This document shows, piece after piece, positions 16,649-24,512 of a stretch of DNA of 64,000 nucleotides. The stretch is from Candidatus Binatia bacterium. Its GTDB lineage: Bacteria; Desulfobacterota; Binatia; Bin18. The position numbers and the translations under genes were made by a program. The stretch is taken from NCBI GenBank assembly GCA_951812575.1, contig OX638322.1, positions 5,026,501 to 5,090,500 of the forward strand, given 5' to 3'. The notes under the pieces are model-generated. The model ran no database searches, had not been told where the DNA came from, and saw nothing but the letters and a program-made list of their open reading frames with translations. Position 1 is the first letter of the stretch. Each line of letters begins with the position of its first letter.

Positions 16649-18457
16649 CTACTCCACCAGCACCGACATCTCCACGAAGGAGGGTGTCACGGCGGCGTGA
16701 TAGACCATATTCGTCGCTACGCGGATATCGGCCTCACCGTCGTGCGCCAGAATGGGGTGGCCGCTGTTCGTGTTGCGGGCGCGGCGCGGGAAGTTACTGC
16801 TGACGATGTCGACCTGCAGGCGGCTGCCGGCGCGGACCGTATGGTGGATGTCCGCCAGGTTGATCGTGACGGGATAGACCGTGCCGGGTTCAAGTGGCTG
16901 CGGGTGATTGTTGGCCGGGTCGAGGATCGACTCCCGATACAGGGCGCGGGTCACCCCATCCATGAGCAACAGCGTACGCCCGTCCGGGGTGACTTCGATG
17001 AGCTTGGCGATAAAGTCGGTGTCGGGGCAGTCGGAACTCACCTGGAGCGTGACCCGCACCGCACCCGCCAGCGTCAGGTCCCGGGCCAGCTTCTCGCCGG
17101 TATACATCAGGCCGTAGTGCCGCAGGGCCTGGACCGGGCGTTGGTCCACCTGGCCGGCGGCGATCAGCATGTTGCGCCCGCCGAGCGTAGGGTTCGGCTG
17201 GCGCGGAGCGTAGGTATACCGCCGTGGGTCCCCAGCCGGGGCCGCGCCGAGGCGGCCCTCGCCCGTCAGGAAGACGCGCTGCGTTCTCGTGCCGGCCGGC
17301 GGCCAGGTCTCCGCTCGTCGCCAATCATCGGGTCGGTAGGTCTCTTCCGCCTCGACCCACGCCCGGGGCGAATAGAAGACAGCCGGTTCGTCGATCAAAT
17401 CGGCTGGCTCGTCTTTCAGATAGTGGCCGAACCACTCGAAATAGGGATCACGGGGCCAGCAGTTGGTTTGATAAATGAAATGGTGTGCGTTGGAACCGAT
17501 CCACAGTTTTTGCGTCCCCGTCCGCGCCTGAATCTCCTGAAACGCCGCCAGCACACTGGGCAGAAAGATGTCGTACCATGTGGTGGCGTGAAAGCCGGGA
17601 ATCGCAATGGTGCGGCGGAAATCGTGCGCCGTCCGGAACGCGTCTGGCGCCGGATGTGTGAGGAGTTCGTTCATGAACGGCTGCCAGACCGTGAAGTCCG
17701 GGTGATTCGTCAACGGTAAGCGCAGCCAGTCCTGGCAATCAATGAACGGCAGCGCACCGTGGCTGGCGGCTTCCAGCCGGTTATAGCATGCGCCGGCCGA
17801 GTGGCGCACGGCTTCCATTCTGGCCACGGTCGCGCCCGCGCGGCGCATAGCGGCGTGCTGATGGGATGCCGACAAGCCGGGAATGTTCTTCGCCACCCAC
17901 AGCCATAGCCGTTCCAGCTCGATCGCCTGCCCTTCGTACACGACATCGTCATAGATACTGGACGCGCCGACCTGGGCAAAAAAGGCCCGTAGCGACGGGT
18001 GCCCGGTGCTGGCCGCCGCCAAGGCGGTGGTGGCAGCCGCAGACGAGCCCGAAACCCCCACCCGCTGATTGGTCCAGGGCTGTTCCGCGATCCACTCCAG
18101 CGTGTCGTACCCGTCGGCGGCATCGTCGGCATAGACGCGGTCTTCTCCCTGTGAGGCGTAGCGGCCGCGCGTATCCTGATACACGGCTGCATAGCCGTGG
18201 GCAACAATGGCCTGCCAGCCACGCAGGATGGGGCCGTACAGCGGGGCGGTCGTACTGGGCAGCCAGCCCCGGGCCGGGTCGGTCACCGCCTCGCCCGCTG
18301 GGGTCGTGATGCCGTAGGGCGTGCGGTGCACGATGACGGGAAAGCGCGGCCCCCCGTCGGCCGGCAGAAACACGAAGGTGTTGAGGGTGACCCCGTCGCG
18401 CATGGCCACATCCGTCTGAAAACCGCGCGTGCCGCGCTGTTCGTCGACAATCTGCAT
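16649..18457 (-). CDS. CocE/NonD family serine hydrolase (peptidase S15 type)
   Basis: 602 residues. The N-terminal alpha/beta hydrolase domain contains MRDGVTLNTFVFLPADGG, YQDTRGRYASQG, and the nucleophile elbow RVGVSGSSAAATTALAA. The acid is probably Asp in PGFHATTWYDIF and the base His in LWIGSNAHHF. The C-terminal jelly-roll domain (X-Pro dipeptidyl-peptidase C-terminal type) includes TLQVSSDCPDTDFIAKLIEV and SRLQVDIVSSNFPRRARN. Relatives hydrolyse acyl or peptidyl substrates such as cocaine esters and glutaryl-cephalosporins. No signal peptide is seen. AGGAG lies about 10 nt before the ATG. Confidence 0.88.
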   Translation of the reverse strand: MQIVDEQRGTRGFQTDVAMRDGVTLNTFVFLPADGGPRFPVIVHRTPYGITTPAGEAVTDPARGWLPSTTAPLYGPILRGWQAIVAHGYAAVYQDTRGRYASQGEDRVYADDAADGYDTLEWIAEQPWTNQRVGVSGSSAAATTALAAASTGHPSLRAFFAQVGASSIYDDVVYEGQAIELERLWLWVAKNIPGLSASHQHAAMRRAGATVARMEAVRHSAGACYNRLEAASHGALPFIDCQDWLRLPLTNHPDFTVWQPFMNELLTHPAPDAFRTAHDFRRTIAIPGFHATTWYDIFLPSVLAAFQEIQARTGTQKLWIGSNAHHFIYQTNCWPRDPYFEWFGHYLKDEPADLIDEPAVFYSPRAWVEAEETYRPDDWRRAETWPPAGTRTQRVFLTGEGRLGAAPAGDPRRYTYAPRQPNPTLGGRNMLIAAGQVDQRPVQALRHYGLMYTGEKLARDLTLAGAVRVTLQVSSDCPDTDFIAKLIEVTPDGRTLLLMDGVTRALYRESILDPANNHPQPLEPGTVYPVTINLADIHHTVRAGSRLQVDIVSSNFPRRARNTNSGHPILAHDGEADIRVATNMVYHAAVTPSFVEMSVLVE

Positions 18458-18481
18458 GAGTGACGCTCCTGGTGTTGCTCG

Positions 18482-18586
18482 TCAGCAGTGAGGAGACCGG
18501 GTGCGGGCCAATTGCGCCGGCCCCCCGGCCGTCCCGACGATTTCCGCTTCCGGCGTTTTCAGTGGAATGGTTCGGCGTTCGTTCAT
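18482..18586 (-). CDS. Possible 34-residue small protein
   Basis: A short frame, starting MNERRTIPLKTPEAEIVG and ending SPHC, with AGGGAGA 7-8 nt before its ATG. It lies between the second STAND gene and the CocE-type gene on the same strand. No homologue or modifying enzyme was recognised, so coding is uncertain; the ribosome site is the main support. Confidence 0.3.
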   Translation of the reverse strand: MNERRTIPLKTPEAEIVGTAGGPAQLARTRSPHC

Positions 18587-18660
18587 AATACTGTCTCCCT
18601 GGGCGAGTCCTCGACCCGGAATTGGCTGTATCGAAAAACGGTGTGCAGCTTCCGTCGTAG

Positions 18661-21273
18661 TCAAGAAGCTACGGGAAAACCCTCAGCCATTGCTTCCTCA
18701 ATGCGTTGACGGACATCCGCAGCGATCTCAAGCACTTCCGTAGGTGCACGAACCGTCTCGCCACCCCGCTGGCGCAAGGCAACGATCAGGGGTTCTAGCG
18801 CCTCGGATTTCGTCCTGTCACCCATGAGTATTTCAACAAGAGCACGCTCCGAAGCGCCGGCTGCAATCAAATCGAGCACCAGCCACAGCATCTCACCCCG
18901 CACAGCTGGGTCGTTGAGGGGAAACACGGCATACGCAGAGCGAAATGCAGTCATGGCGGCCGTCTGTTTCTGCTGGACCATCAGCGCCAGCGCCCGTACG
19001 CTGAGGACCTGCCATTTCCCTCGGATTCTCTCGTTTTCGGCCATGGCGTCGATTCTTTCTCCGAGTTCCTCGCAGGTGCGGAGCGCCTTTTCCGTGCGAC
19101 CCACCTTGGCGAGTCTCATCCCCTTACGGCTCAACGCAGCCGCCACTTGCCCCCGTGTCTCCGGCATATCGCTGCTACCGTAGCGGTCAATCAACTCCTG
19201 GTACGACGCCATTTCTCCCTCGAAGTCACCAAGACCGCCTCGCGTAGCCCCCCGATTCAGAAGCGCAGTGGCAATCCGAGCATTGGCCCTCGGCACCTCG
19301 CTCTTGCCACAACGTTTGATTACTTCGTCGTACGCCGCAATGGCGGTCTCAGCATCCTTCTGCTGCCACCGGACAATATGCCCCTTTTCGAGGAATGCTT
19401 CGATAACCGATCCCTGAACTTCCGGTTTTTTGTTGTCTCCAAAGCGTTCTATAATGTCATCGACCAGCGACAGCGCCTTCTTATCATTGCCCAGTGCTCT
19501 CTGTGCTTTTGCCTGGAAGAGCAATGCCTCGGCCACTGATTGCTGGAGGAGGGGCACATTGAATGGGCTCAGCCTCTTCTCAACTTCCTTGCACTGCGTA
19601 ATCGTTGTCAGAGGATCACCCAGTTCAAATCGGGCCATCGCCCCCTGCAGCACCACTTCGGCGAATCGGTACAAGACTGGGACAGCGTCAGCTTTGCGAA
19701 AACGTCCGCGGATGTCGTTACTAAGCGCAATCACCGCCTGGAGATCTCCCATCCGAGAATAGGCGGTGGCTTTCACATGTGACAGATAAGCAAACCAATG
19801 CTCTGGCCTCTGGGCCGTCTTGAGCCGCCCGGATGCAATAAATCGTTCGATGACCTCTATAACCCTCTCCAATGCTCCTTCCTGAAAGGCTGTTTTGATA
19901 TCTTTTTCGAGACGGTCTTCGTCCATGGTTTGGTGATGGTCCTCAACCTTGTCCGAGATGTCTTTGACAAGGTCCCATTTCTTGAGGAAGGCTAGATCTT
20001 CAGTAGGCGGTTTCCTGGCAAGTGCACGGGCAATCCCAGCGTGGACGACCGCTGAGTCTCTCGCCTCCGACCACAACTGGTCACGCATGAGAAACAACTC
20101 GGAAGGGTCGTAAAACGCCACCATGAAAAGGATGAGGTTTTCGACCACCGCCGCTTCGTCACGTTCGCGCCGCAGCTTGTAATAGATACTGTAGAGCGGC
20201 TCTGCGGCGGCATACGTCTGCTTTCTGCCATGGCCTGCCTTCCGTACCGCTCCCCGTTTGACCAGCCGTCCGAGCATGGTCGATACCGTCCGAATGTCCA
20301 TCCGGGCACGCGCGGCGATCTCGCTGGGACTCGACAACCGCCAGAGGTCCAGCACGGCGGCGTAGACGCGGCGCTCACTCTTGGGCAGCACCTCCAGATG
20401 CCCCCGGAAATATTCGGTGTGCTCGTCAATCAATGTGACCAGCTCCTCCATCAGCCGCCTCAGAGACCGATGCTGTGCAAACCCGGCGACGATGACCAGC
20501 AGGCGGGGGCTGCCGCCGGTCAGGATTTCAAGCGGTCTGATCTCACGTCCGCTCACGGTGTCTCCGCTGACGATCTGCCATAAGCGCCGGCACTCTCCGG
20601 TATTCAACGGGTTCAACTGAACGGTGCGGAACAACTCGAAGAACGGCTCCTGCGCATCGTCCAACTCCTCGAAACGGCTGGTGGCAGTGGCGAGCAGCAT
20701 AATCTGGGGTTCCGACTGCAACGCTCCACGCAGCTTCCAGCCAAAGTCGTCGTTCACGTCTTCGCAGAGCGCTTGCAGGTTCTCGACCATGAGCACCAGC
20801 TTCTTTCCCAGCCGGGTTGCTGCGTCCAGGACTGCGGCGCGGGCATGATCTTCTAATAGCTGCTCGCCCCACCGCTTGGTGAAGTCGGCATGCGTTGCCC
20901 GCAGCTCCCGTGCGAACCCGGGATCATGCGTTTCGCTCTCCCTGGCGAGGTGGAATAGGGTTTCGAGCCAGAAGTCGGCCAGCGTAAAAATCTCCTGGCT
21001 CTCTTCCATGAACTGGACCGGTAACAGGCACTCGGAGAGTGCCGTGTCGATGCGTAGCTCTGCGGCGACACGCGCGAGCAGCATGGTCTTTCCGCGACCG
21101 CGGGGAGCAACAATCAGGATGTGCTGGCACGATGACGCCTCAAGGTTCCCGCGCAGGACCTCAAGCACGATGTCGAGTTCGTGTTGCCGGACGACGAACT
21201 GCGCTCTGATTTCGTCGTCGGACTGGAGCGTCCCTGGATTGAACTTACGGATGGGCCAGCGTGAGGCGTTCAT
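18661..21273 (-). CDS. STAND-like NTPase with winged-helix and TPR-like repeats
   Basis: 870 residues. A P-loop NTPase module fills about residues 25-270: Walker A IVAPRGRGKTMLL near residue 55, a Walker B-like KLVLMVENLQAL (the usual Asp-Glu is weakened to Val-Glu) and a sensor strand IMLLATATSRFEEL. A winged-helix segment follows (PSEIAARARMDIRTVSTMLGRLVKRG). The C-terminal half is all-helical with TPR-like repeats (EDLAFLKKWDL through QELIDRYGSSDMPETRGQVAAAL). This domain order is that of signal-transduction NTPases that sense a ligand through the repeats. It starts 14 bp after the other NTPase gene with its own AGGGGA. No effector domain was identified. A defence role is inference. Confidence 0.75.
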   Translation of the reverse strand: MNASRWPIRKFNPGTLQSDDEIRAQFVVRQHELDIVLEVLRGNLEASSCQHILIVAPRGRGKTMLLARVAAELRIDTALSECLLPVQFMEESQEIFTLADFWLETLFHLARESETHDPGFARELRATHADFTKRWGEQLLEDHARAAVLDAATRLGKKLVLMVENLQALCEDVNDDFGWKLRGALQSEPQIMLLATATSRFEELDDAQEPFFELFRTVQLNPLNTGECRRLWQIVSGDTVSGREIRPLEILTGGSPRLLVIVAGFAQHRSLRRLMEELVTLIDEHTEYFRGHLEVLPKSERRVYAAVLDLWRLSSPSEIAARARMDIRTVSTMLGRLVKRGAVRKAGHGRKQTYAAAEPLYSIYYKLRRERDEAAVVENLILFMVAFYDPSELFLMRDQLWSEARDSAVVHAGIARALARKPPTEDLAFLKKWDLVKDISDKVEDHHQTMDEDRLEKDIKTAFQEGALERVIEVIERFIASGRLKTAQRPEHWFAYLSHVKATAYSRMGDLQAVIALSNDIRGRFRKADAVPVLYRFAEVVLQGAMARFELGDPLTTITQCKEVEKRLSPFNVPLLQQSVAEALLFQAKAQRALGNDKKALSLVDDIIERFGDNKKPEVQGSVIEAFLEKGHIVRWQQKDAETAIAAYDEVIKRCGKSEVPRANARIATALLNRGATRGGLGDFEGEMASYQELIDRYGSSDMPETRGQVAAALSRKGMRLAKVGRTEKALRTCEELGERIDAMAENERIRGKWQVLSVRALALMVQQKQTAAMTAFRSAYAVFPLNDPAVRGEMLWLVLDLIAAGASERALVEILMGDRTKSEALEPLIVALRQRGGETVRAPTEVLEIAADVRQRIEEAMAEGFPVAS

Positions 21274-21287
21274 TGTTTGTCCCCTGG

Positions 21288-22514
21288 TCAGTCGTTTTCA
21301 GTACGGCGAGTTTCGAGGGGAATGTGATGGTCGCGGAAGCGAGCCGCCCACCAGTCCTTCAGCAAGCGCGACGGGAAACGATAACCATCAGCACCGACTT
21401 CCAGATAGCCGTCGTGGACCAGGACATCGAGCGCGTCCGTAATACGCCCGGCGGCATTGTCGACCACCGTAGAGTACAGCCGTTCCAGACAGCGGCGTGC
21501 GCCCAACGTGAATACCTCCTGAGTAGCTGCCTCAGCGAGAATCTCCATGGCGATGGAGAAACTCTCCTCTTCCACCCCTTCTCTGAGGCGGGTCTCGTAG
21601 TGCATGAGGTCGCTCTGGCCCGGAGGGCCAAGGAGTGCGTTACGATAGACATCGTCAACGTCTGCTACTGTCACCCGATCTCGGCCCTGCATAACGGCAT
21701 GGTCTCGCAAGCGGGCGAAGAAGGACTGCACGTGGTGAGGAATGCCGAGGCCCAGCGTGTCGTACACCGCCGCTGCTACATCGTCCTCAGCCTGTAATTC
21801 ATAACCCTCGGCAAGCTGGTTGAAACAGGTGACGCTGGTATCGCGGTCCCACGGACCCAGGCGAAAGGGGTAGAAATGGTTGATGCGGTCGGGGATGCCG
21901 AGCCGCTTGACGAGCGGTTCGAGCCCGATGCTGCCGGATACGATAAGGACGAGAGAGCCGTCACCGATACTTTGCAGGGCACCACGGAGCCAGCTCAGGA
22001 ACTCGTCCACGTGCCGTGCGCCGTCGTCACCGTGAAGGAGGTGCTTGAGGAAGATTGGTAGCTCGTCAATGACGAGAAGCACCGGCTGGTCCTGCGCGGC
22101 GCAATCGCGTAGCAGTTGCTCCCCGTAATGCCGCCAGCTTCCGGCATTGAGCCCGGCGCGGACCTTGACGCGAAAGTCGGCGGCACTGACTTCTTCGATC
22201 CTCTCGCTGAACCAGCGACTCATCGTGATGGCAAAACGGGACGAGATCGAACGAATCGGGTGTATAGCCTGTGCGATAGACGCAATCGCGTCCTCCGCAC
22301 AGGTCGCGCCCTCGACATCGGTAGAAAGAAAAATCCACCCCTTGTCCTTGAGGCGGAGCCCGAGTTCCTGGACGACACTGGTTTTTCCCATGCGCCGCTG
22401 TCCGGTCAGCAGCACGTGATTGCGGTCTCGGGCCTGTGTTTCCAGTATCTGCAACTCACGTTCGCGATCAAAAAAGTCGTCGCCGCTGACCCAACGGCCG
22501 GTGGATGATCTCAT
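21288..22514 (-). CDS. P-loop ATPase of the archaeal-ATPase/STAND type
   Basis: 408 residues. The N-terminal ATPase has FFDRERELQILE, Walker A HVLLTGQRRMGKTSVVQEL, Walker B PVLLVIDELPIF and the sensor LVLIVSGSIGLEPLVKRLG, then a helical lid (FYPFRLGPWDRD) and a C-terminal winged-helix-like part ending with DALDVLVHDGYLEVGADGYRF. This is the arrangement of the ATPase family first noted in archaea. It is the first gene of a two-gene unit with the 870-residue NTPase. Its ATG lies only 4 bp from an 18-bp inverted repeat, so autoregulation is likely. The cellular job is not known. Confidence 0.75.
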   Translation of the reverse strand: MRSSTGRWVSGDDFFDRERELQILETQARDRNHVLLTGQRRMGKTSVVQELGLRLKDKGWIFLSTDVEGATCAEDAIASIAQAIHPIRSISSRFAITMSRWFSERIEEVSAADFRVKVRAGLNAGSWRHYGEQLLRDCAAQDQPVLLVIDELPIFLKHLLHGDDGARHVDEFLSWLRGALQSIGDGSLVLIVSGSIGLEPLVKRLGIPDRINHFYPFRLGPWDRDTSVTCFNQLAEGYELQAEDDVAAAVYDTLGLGIPHHVQSFFARLRDHAVMQGRDRVTVADVDDVYRNALLGPPGQSDLMHYETRLREGVEEESFSIAMEILAEAATQEVFTLGARRCLERLYSTVVDNAAGRITDALDVLVHDGYLEVGADGYRFPSRLLKDWWAARFRDHHIPLETRRTEND

Positions 22515-22518
22515 AGCC

Positions 22519-22606
22519 TACCCTTTTACAACAAAATAGGTGTCAACAGTTTTGTCGTAAAAGGGTAAGATCAAATAATCTTTTTGTCAACAGTTTTGTT
22601 GTAAAA
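22519..22606 (-). promoter_or_regulatory. Operator region with inverted and direct repeats before the NTPase pair
   Basis: An 18-bp arm at 22519-22536 (TACCCTTTTACAACAAAA) is mirrored at 22550-22567 with one mismatch. A 22-bp direct repeat beginning TGTCAACAGTTTTG lies at 22541-22562 and 22585-22606, also with one mismatch and 44 bp apart. On the minus strand each direct repeat carries TTGACA, a candidate -35 box. The shared core TTTTGTYGTAAAA thus occurs three times just upstream of the ATG at 22514. Confidence 0.7.
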
Positions 22607-22662
22607 TAAGAACTGGGTTCAGTCAGTGCTGACTGCATTCAGCACGAAGGGCGGGTATGCCA

Positions 22663-23049
22663 TCAGACTGCTTGGATGGGGCCGGGATAACGGGCCACCT
22701 TGTTGTCGGTGGTCAGTAGGGTGATGTTTTCAACCTGCGCTTGGGCGATGAGGATGCGGTCGAAGGGGTCAGTGTGAATCGGTGGCAGCAGGCCGACAGC
22801 GAGGGCGTGTTCGGATCGAATCGCAAGCTCGCCGTAGCCGTTTTGGATCAGGCCGTCCCGCAATTGTCGCGGCTCAACGCGGAAGTCTCGTCTGCCGAGC
22901 GCGTGTTTGATGATGACCTCCCAGATGCTGGCCGTACTGAACAGCAACTCCGTTGTGGGGTTGGCGAGCAGGTCCCGGGATTCGGGTGTCAACCGGCTCG
23001 GGTCACCCGCCGCCCACAGCAACAGACGGGTATCCAGTAAAAACGTCAC
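22663..23049 (-). CDS. PIN domain toxin (VapC-like)
   Basis: 128 residues of a PIN-fold ribonuclease. The acidic metal-binding residues are all present: Asp in TFLLDTRLLLWAAGD, Glu in TASIWEVIIKHALG, Asp in IHTDPFDRILIAQA and Asp in LLTTDNKVARY. The subgroup usually has LLDTHALLW; here the His is Arg. Such toxins cut tRNA or other RNA when freed from antitoxin. The GTG start overlaps the TGA of the upstream gene by 4 bp (GTGA), the usual antitoxin-toxin arrangement, so the large upstream protein is the candidate antitoxin. Confidence 0.85.
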   Translation of the reverse strand: MTFLLDTRLLLWAAGDPSRLTPESRDLLANPTTELLFSTASIWEVIIKHALGRRDFRVEPRQLRDGLIQNGYGELAIRSEHALAVGLLPPIHTDPFDRILIAQAQVENITLLTTDNKVARYPGPIQAV

Positions 23050-23954
23050 GCCGTCCCCCCAAACATCTGTTCGATCTCGGGACCGCCCATGCTATCGAAG
23101 TCGTCGGGGACTTGGATGTGTCCGGCCATGAAGCCCAAGCGACGCGACGCTGTTCCGGTGGAAAGTTCAAGGCCAAACTCACGCCGCAGACGGTCATACG
23201 CCTCCCGCGCCTCGGAACCGCCCCGTGCGACCGCCTCGTGTAGCTGCTTCAGGTCCGCCCCGCTGTACAGGCGATCGACCGTAGCAGCAATAAAGTCCTC
23301 GATATGGGGATCGCTGGTATCCTGCTGGACAGCCCAACGCCAAAACTTCGCCAGGCGTTCATCGTCTGGATGGCTATAATCTTCCGGTTGCAGACCCGCG
23401 ACAGCCCAGGGCTTCCCTAAACGGAGGTCGGGATTGACCGAATCCTGATACGACCAGATACGCAATCCCGCCATGAGGGCCGCACAAATAAACGCCCCAT
23501 TGGACGTATATCGGTCACTCCCCGTTCCCTCACGACACCTATCTATCTCACGTAAATACGACTCGACTTCGTGCTTGAGGGCATAACTCGAACGTTTCGG
23601 TGGGGCCGGTCCATTAAAACGACGTGCCCAGCCACACCCCTTCAGGCGATAGCTGAGCGACACCCGGCCCTCGACAAAATACTCCAGCGTGTTGCGAATA
23701 CCCCGCTCATACTGCCCGCCTGCCTGCAACGCATCCCGGGCCGCATCCAAATCAGCGGGAATACGCTCCGTCTCCCAACACCCCGGGTGCGTGCTATCCG
23801 CCGAAATAATGCGACGACGGCGACGGACTTGCCCCAAGCCATGCGAGTTGAGCAAGGGATAGGCCGCCAAAACCCGCTCGCGTTCCGCATCAAAAAACCC
23901 TGGGTCCGAAAGCAACCTGGCGGCCCTCAACCACAACTGTTGACTCTTTGTCAT
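23046..23954 (-). CDS. Putative antitoxin: unknown large domain fused to a Phd-type C-terminal tail
   Basis: 302 residues. The last 40 (RLGFMAGHIQVPDDFDSMGG then IEQMFGG) look like the toxin-binding tail of Phd/YefM-family antitoxins, which usually total only 75-90 residues. The other 260 residues match nothing I recognise: a basic N-terminal stretch (GQVRRRRRIISADS), then SNGAFICAALMAGLRIWSY and a helical region (EDFIAATVDRLYSGADLKQLHEA). The 4-bp GTGA overlap with the PIN toxin supports an antitoxin role. AAGGGA lies before the ATG, within repeats likely to be an operator. The large domain may bind DNA in place of the normal Phd domain, or sense a trigger; both are inference. Confidence 0.65.
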   Translation of the reverse strand: MTKSQQLWLRAARLLSDPGFFDAERERVLAAYPLLNSHGLGQVRRRRRIISADSTHPGCWETERIPADLDAARDALQAGGQYERGIRNTLEYFVEGRVSLSYRLKGCGWARRFNGPAPPKRSSYALKHEVESYLREIDRCREGTGSDRYTSNGAFICAALMAGLRIWSYQDSVNPDLRLGKPWAVAGLQPEDYSHPDDERLAKFWRWAVQQDTSDPHIEDFIAATVDRLYSGADLKQLHEAVARGGSEAREAYDRLRREFGLELSTGTASRRLGFMAGHIQVPDDFDSMGGPEIEQMFGGTA

Positions 23955-23955
23955 G

Positions 23956-23987
23956 AAATCCCTTGTATTTTGCCTAAATCCCTTATA
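23956..23987 (-). promoter_or_regulatory. Direct repeats upstream of the PIN toxin-antitoxin operon
   Basis: AAATCCCTTGTA (23956-23967) and AAATCCCTTATA (23976-23987) are direct repeats with a 20-bp period, two helical turns, immediately before the antitoxin start. This fits operator half-sites for autoregulation and overlaps the ribosome site. Confidence 0.5.
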
Positions 23988-24005
23988 GTTTAAGCTAAAT
24001 ACTAA

Positions 24006-24130
24006 TTTTTTCTTAAACTGTCAAAGTTTATGTCAGGTGAGGTGAGCTTCTCGATCAGCGTGCCCAGGGCGTGGGGTTTGGAGAGACGCGGAATCTGGTT
24101 GCGGAACTCGAAGTTGTCGAGAATGTCCCG
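24006..24130 (-). pseudogene. Relic of a type I restriction-modification M subunit (hsdM)
   Basis: On the minus strand this stretch reads RDILDNFEFRNQIPRLSKPH followed by ALGTLIEKLTSPDINFDS and then a stop. That is a recognisable internal segment of N-6 adenine methyltransferases of type I systems, which continue far beyond this point (GLDNHAMGTIFEEL and the methylase motifs). Nothing of the methylase catalytic domain remains. The preceding 60 bases read as possible coding sequence in another frame (LRVLTLHDFVKYL), but I could not assign them. It is a broken remnant beside the toxin-antitoxin pair. Confidence 0.6.
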
Positions 24131-24240
24131 AGTCCGCACAGGTATTTGACGAAGTCGTGAAGGGTGAGTACTCTCAAGCTGGTGCCCTTGGGATCGTCGA
24201 ATGACACTCAGGGCTGCACATCAAACGAGACTTTGGCGTC

Positions 24241-24456
24241 ATGTCTACTACCAAAAAAACGGACAAATCAATGGTCAATAGACGTGTATGGTCACGAAGC
24301 CGGATAGCTGCGATAGTCGGGATTCCGGCCAGTCTTGTAACCCTGTATAGCTTCTTTTTTGTGCCGTCTACGGAGCTAGGGCAACTTCTCTCACCAGAAA
24401 GAGAGCGTGGACGAGGCCGCATGGCAGCGGGCAATATGACCCGCACCGCGCTTTAG
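24241..24456 (+). CDS. Possible 71-residue single-pass membrane protein
   Basis: A short frame with a basic N-terminus (MSTTKKTDKSMVNRRVWSRS) and one hydrophobic segment (IAAIVGIPASLVTLYSFFFV), then a charged tail. No clear ribosome site is seen and no family is recognised. It lies in the 558-bp stretch 23955-24512, which otherwise holds the HsdM relic and no other gene. It may be a gene fragment. Confidence 0.25.
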   Translation: MSTTKKTDKSMVNRRVWSRSRIAAIVGIPASLVTLYSFFFVPSTELGQLLSPERERGRGRMAAGNMTRTAL

Positions 24457-24512
24457 GTCCGGAGAATGTCAACGAGGTGCCCAACCGTTCCAGTCAGAAA
24501 TGAGATGGTAAT

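Noticed and set aside
16412..17719. 435-codon open frame on the plus strand
   Set aside because: Overlaps both the CcdA-TlpA start and the CocE-type gene in antisense; no recognisable protein.
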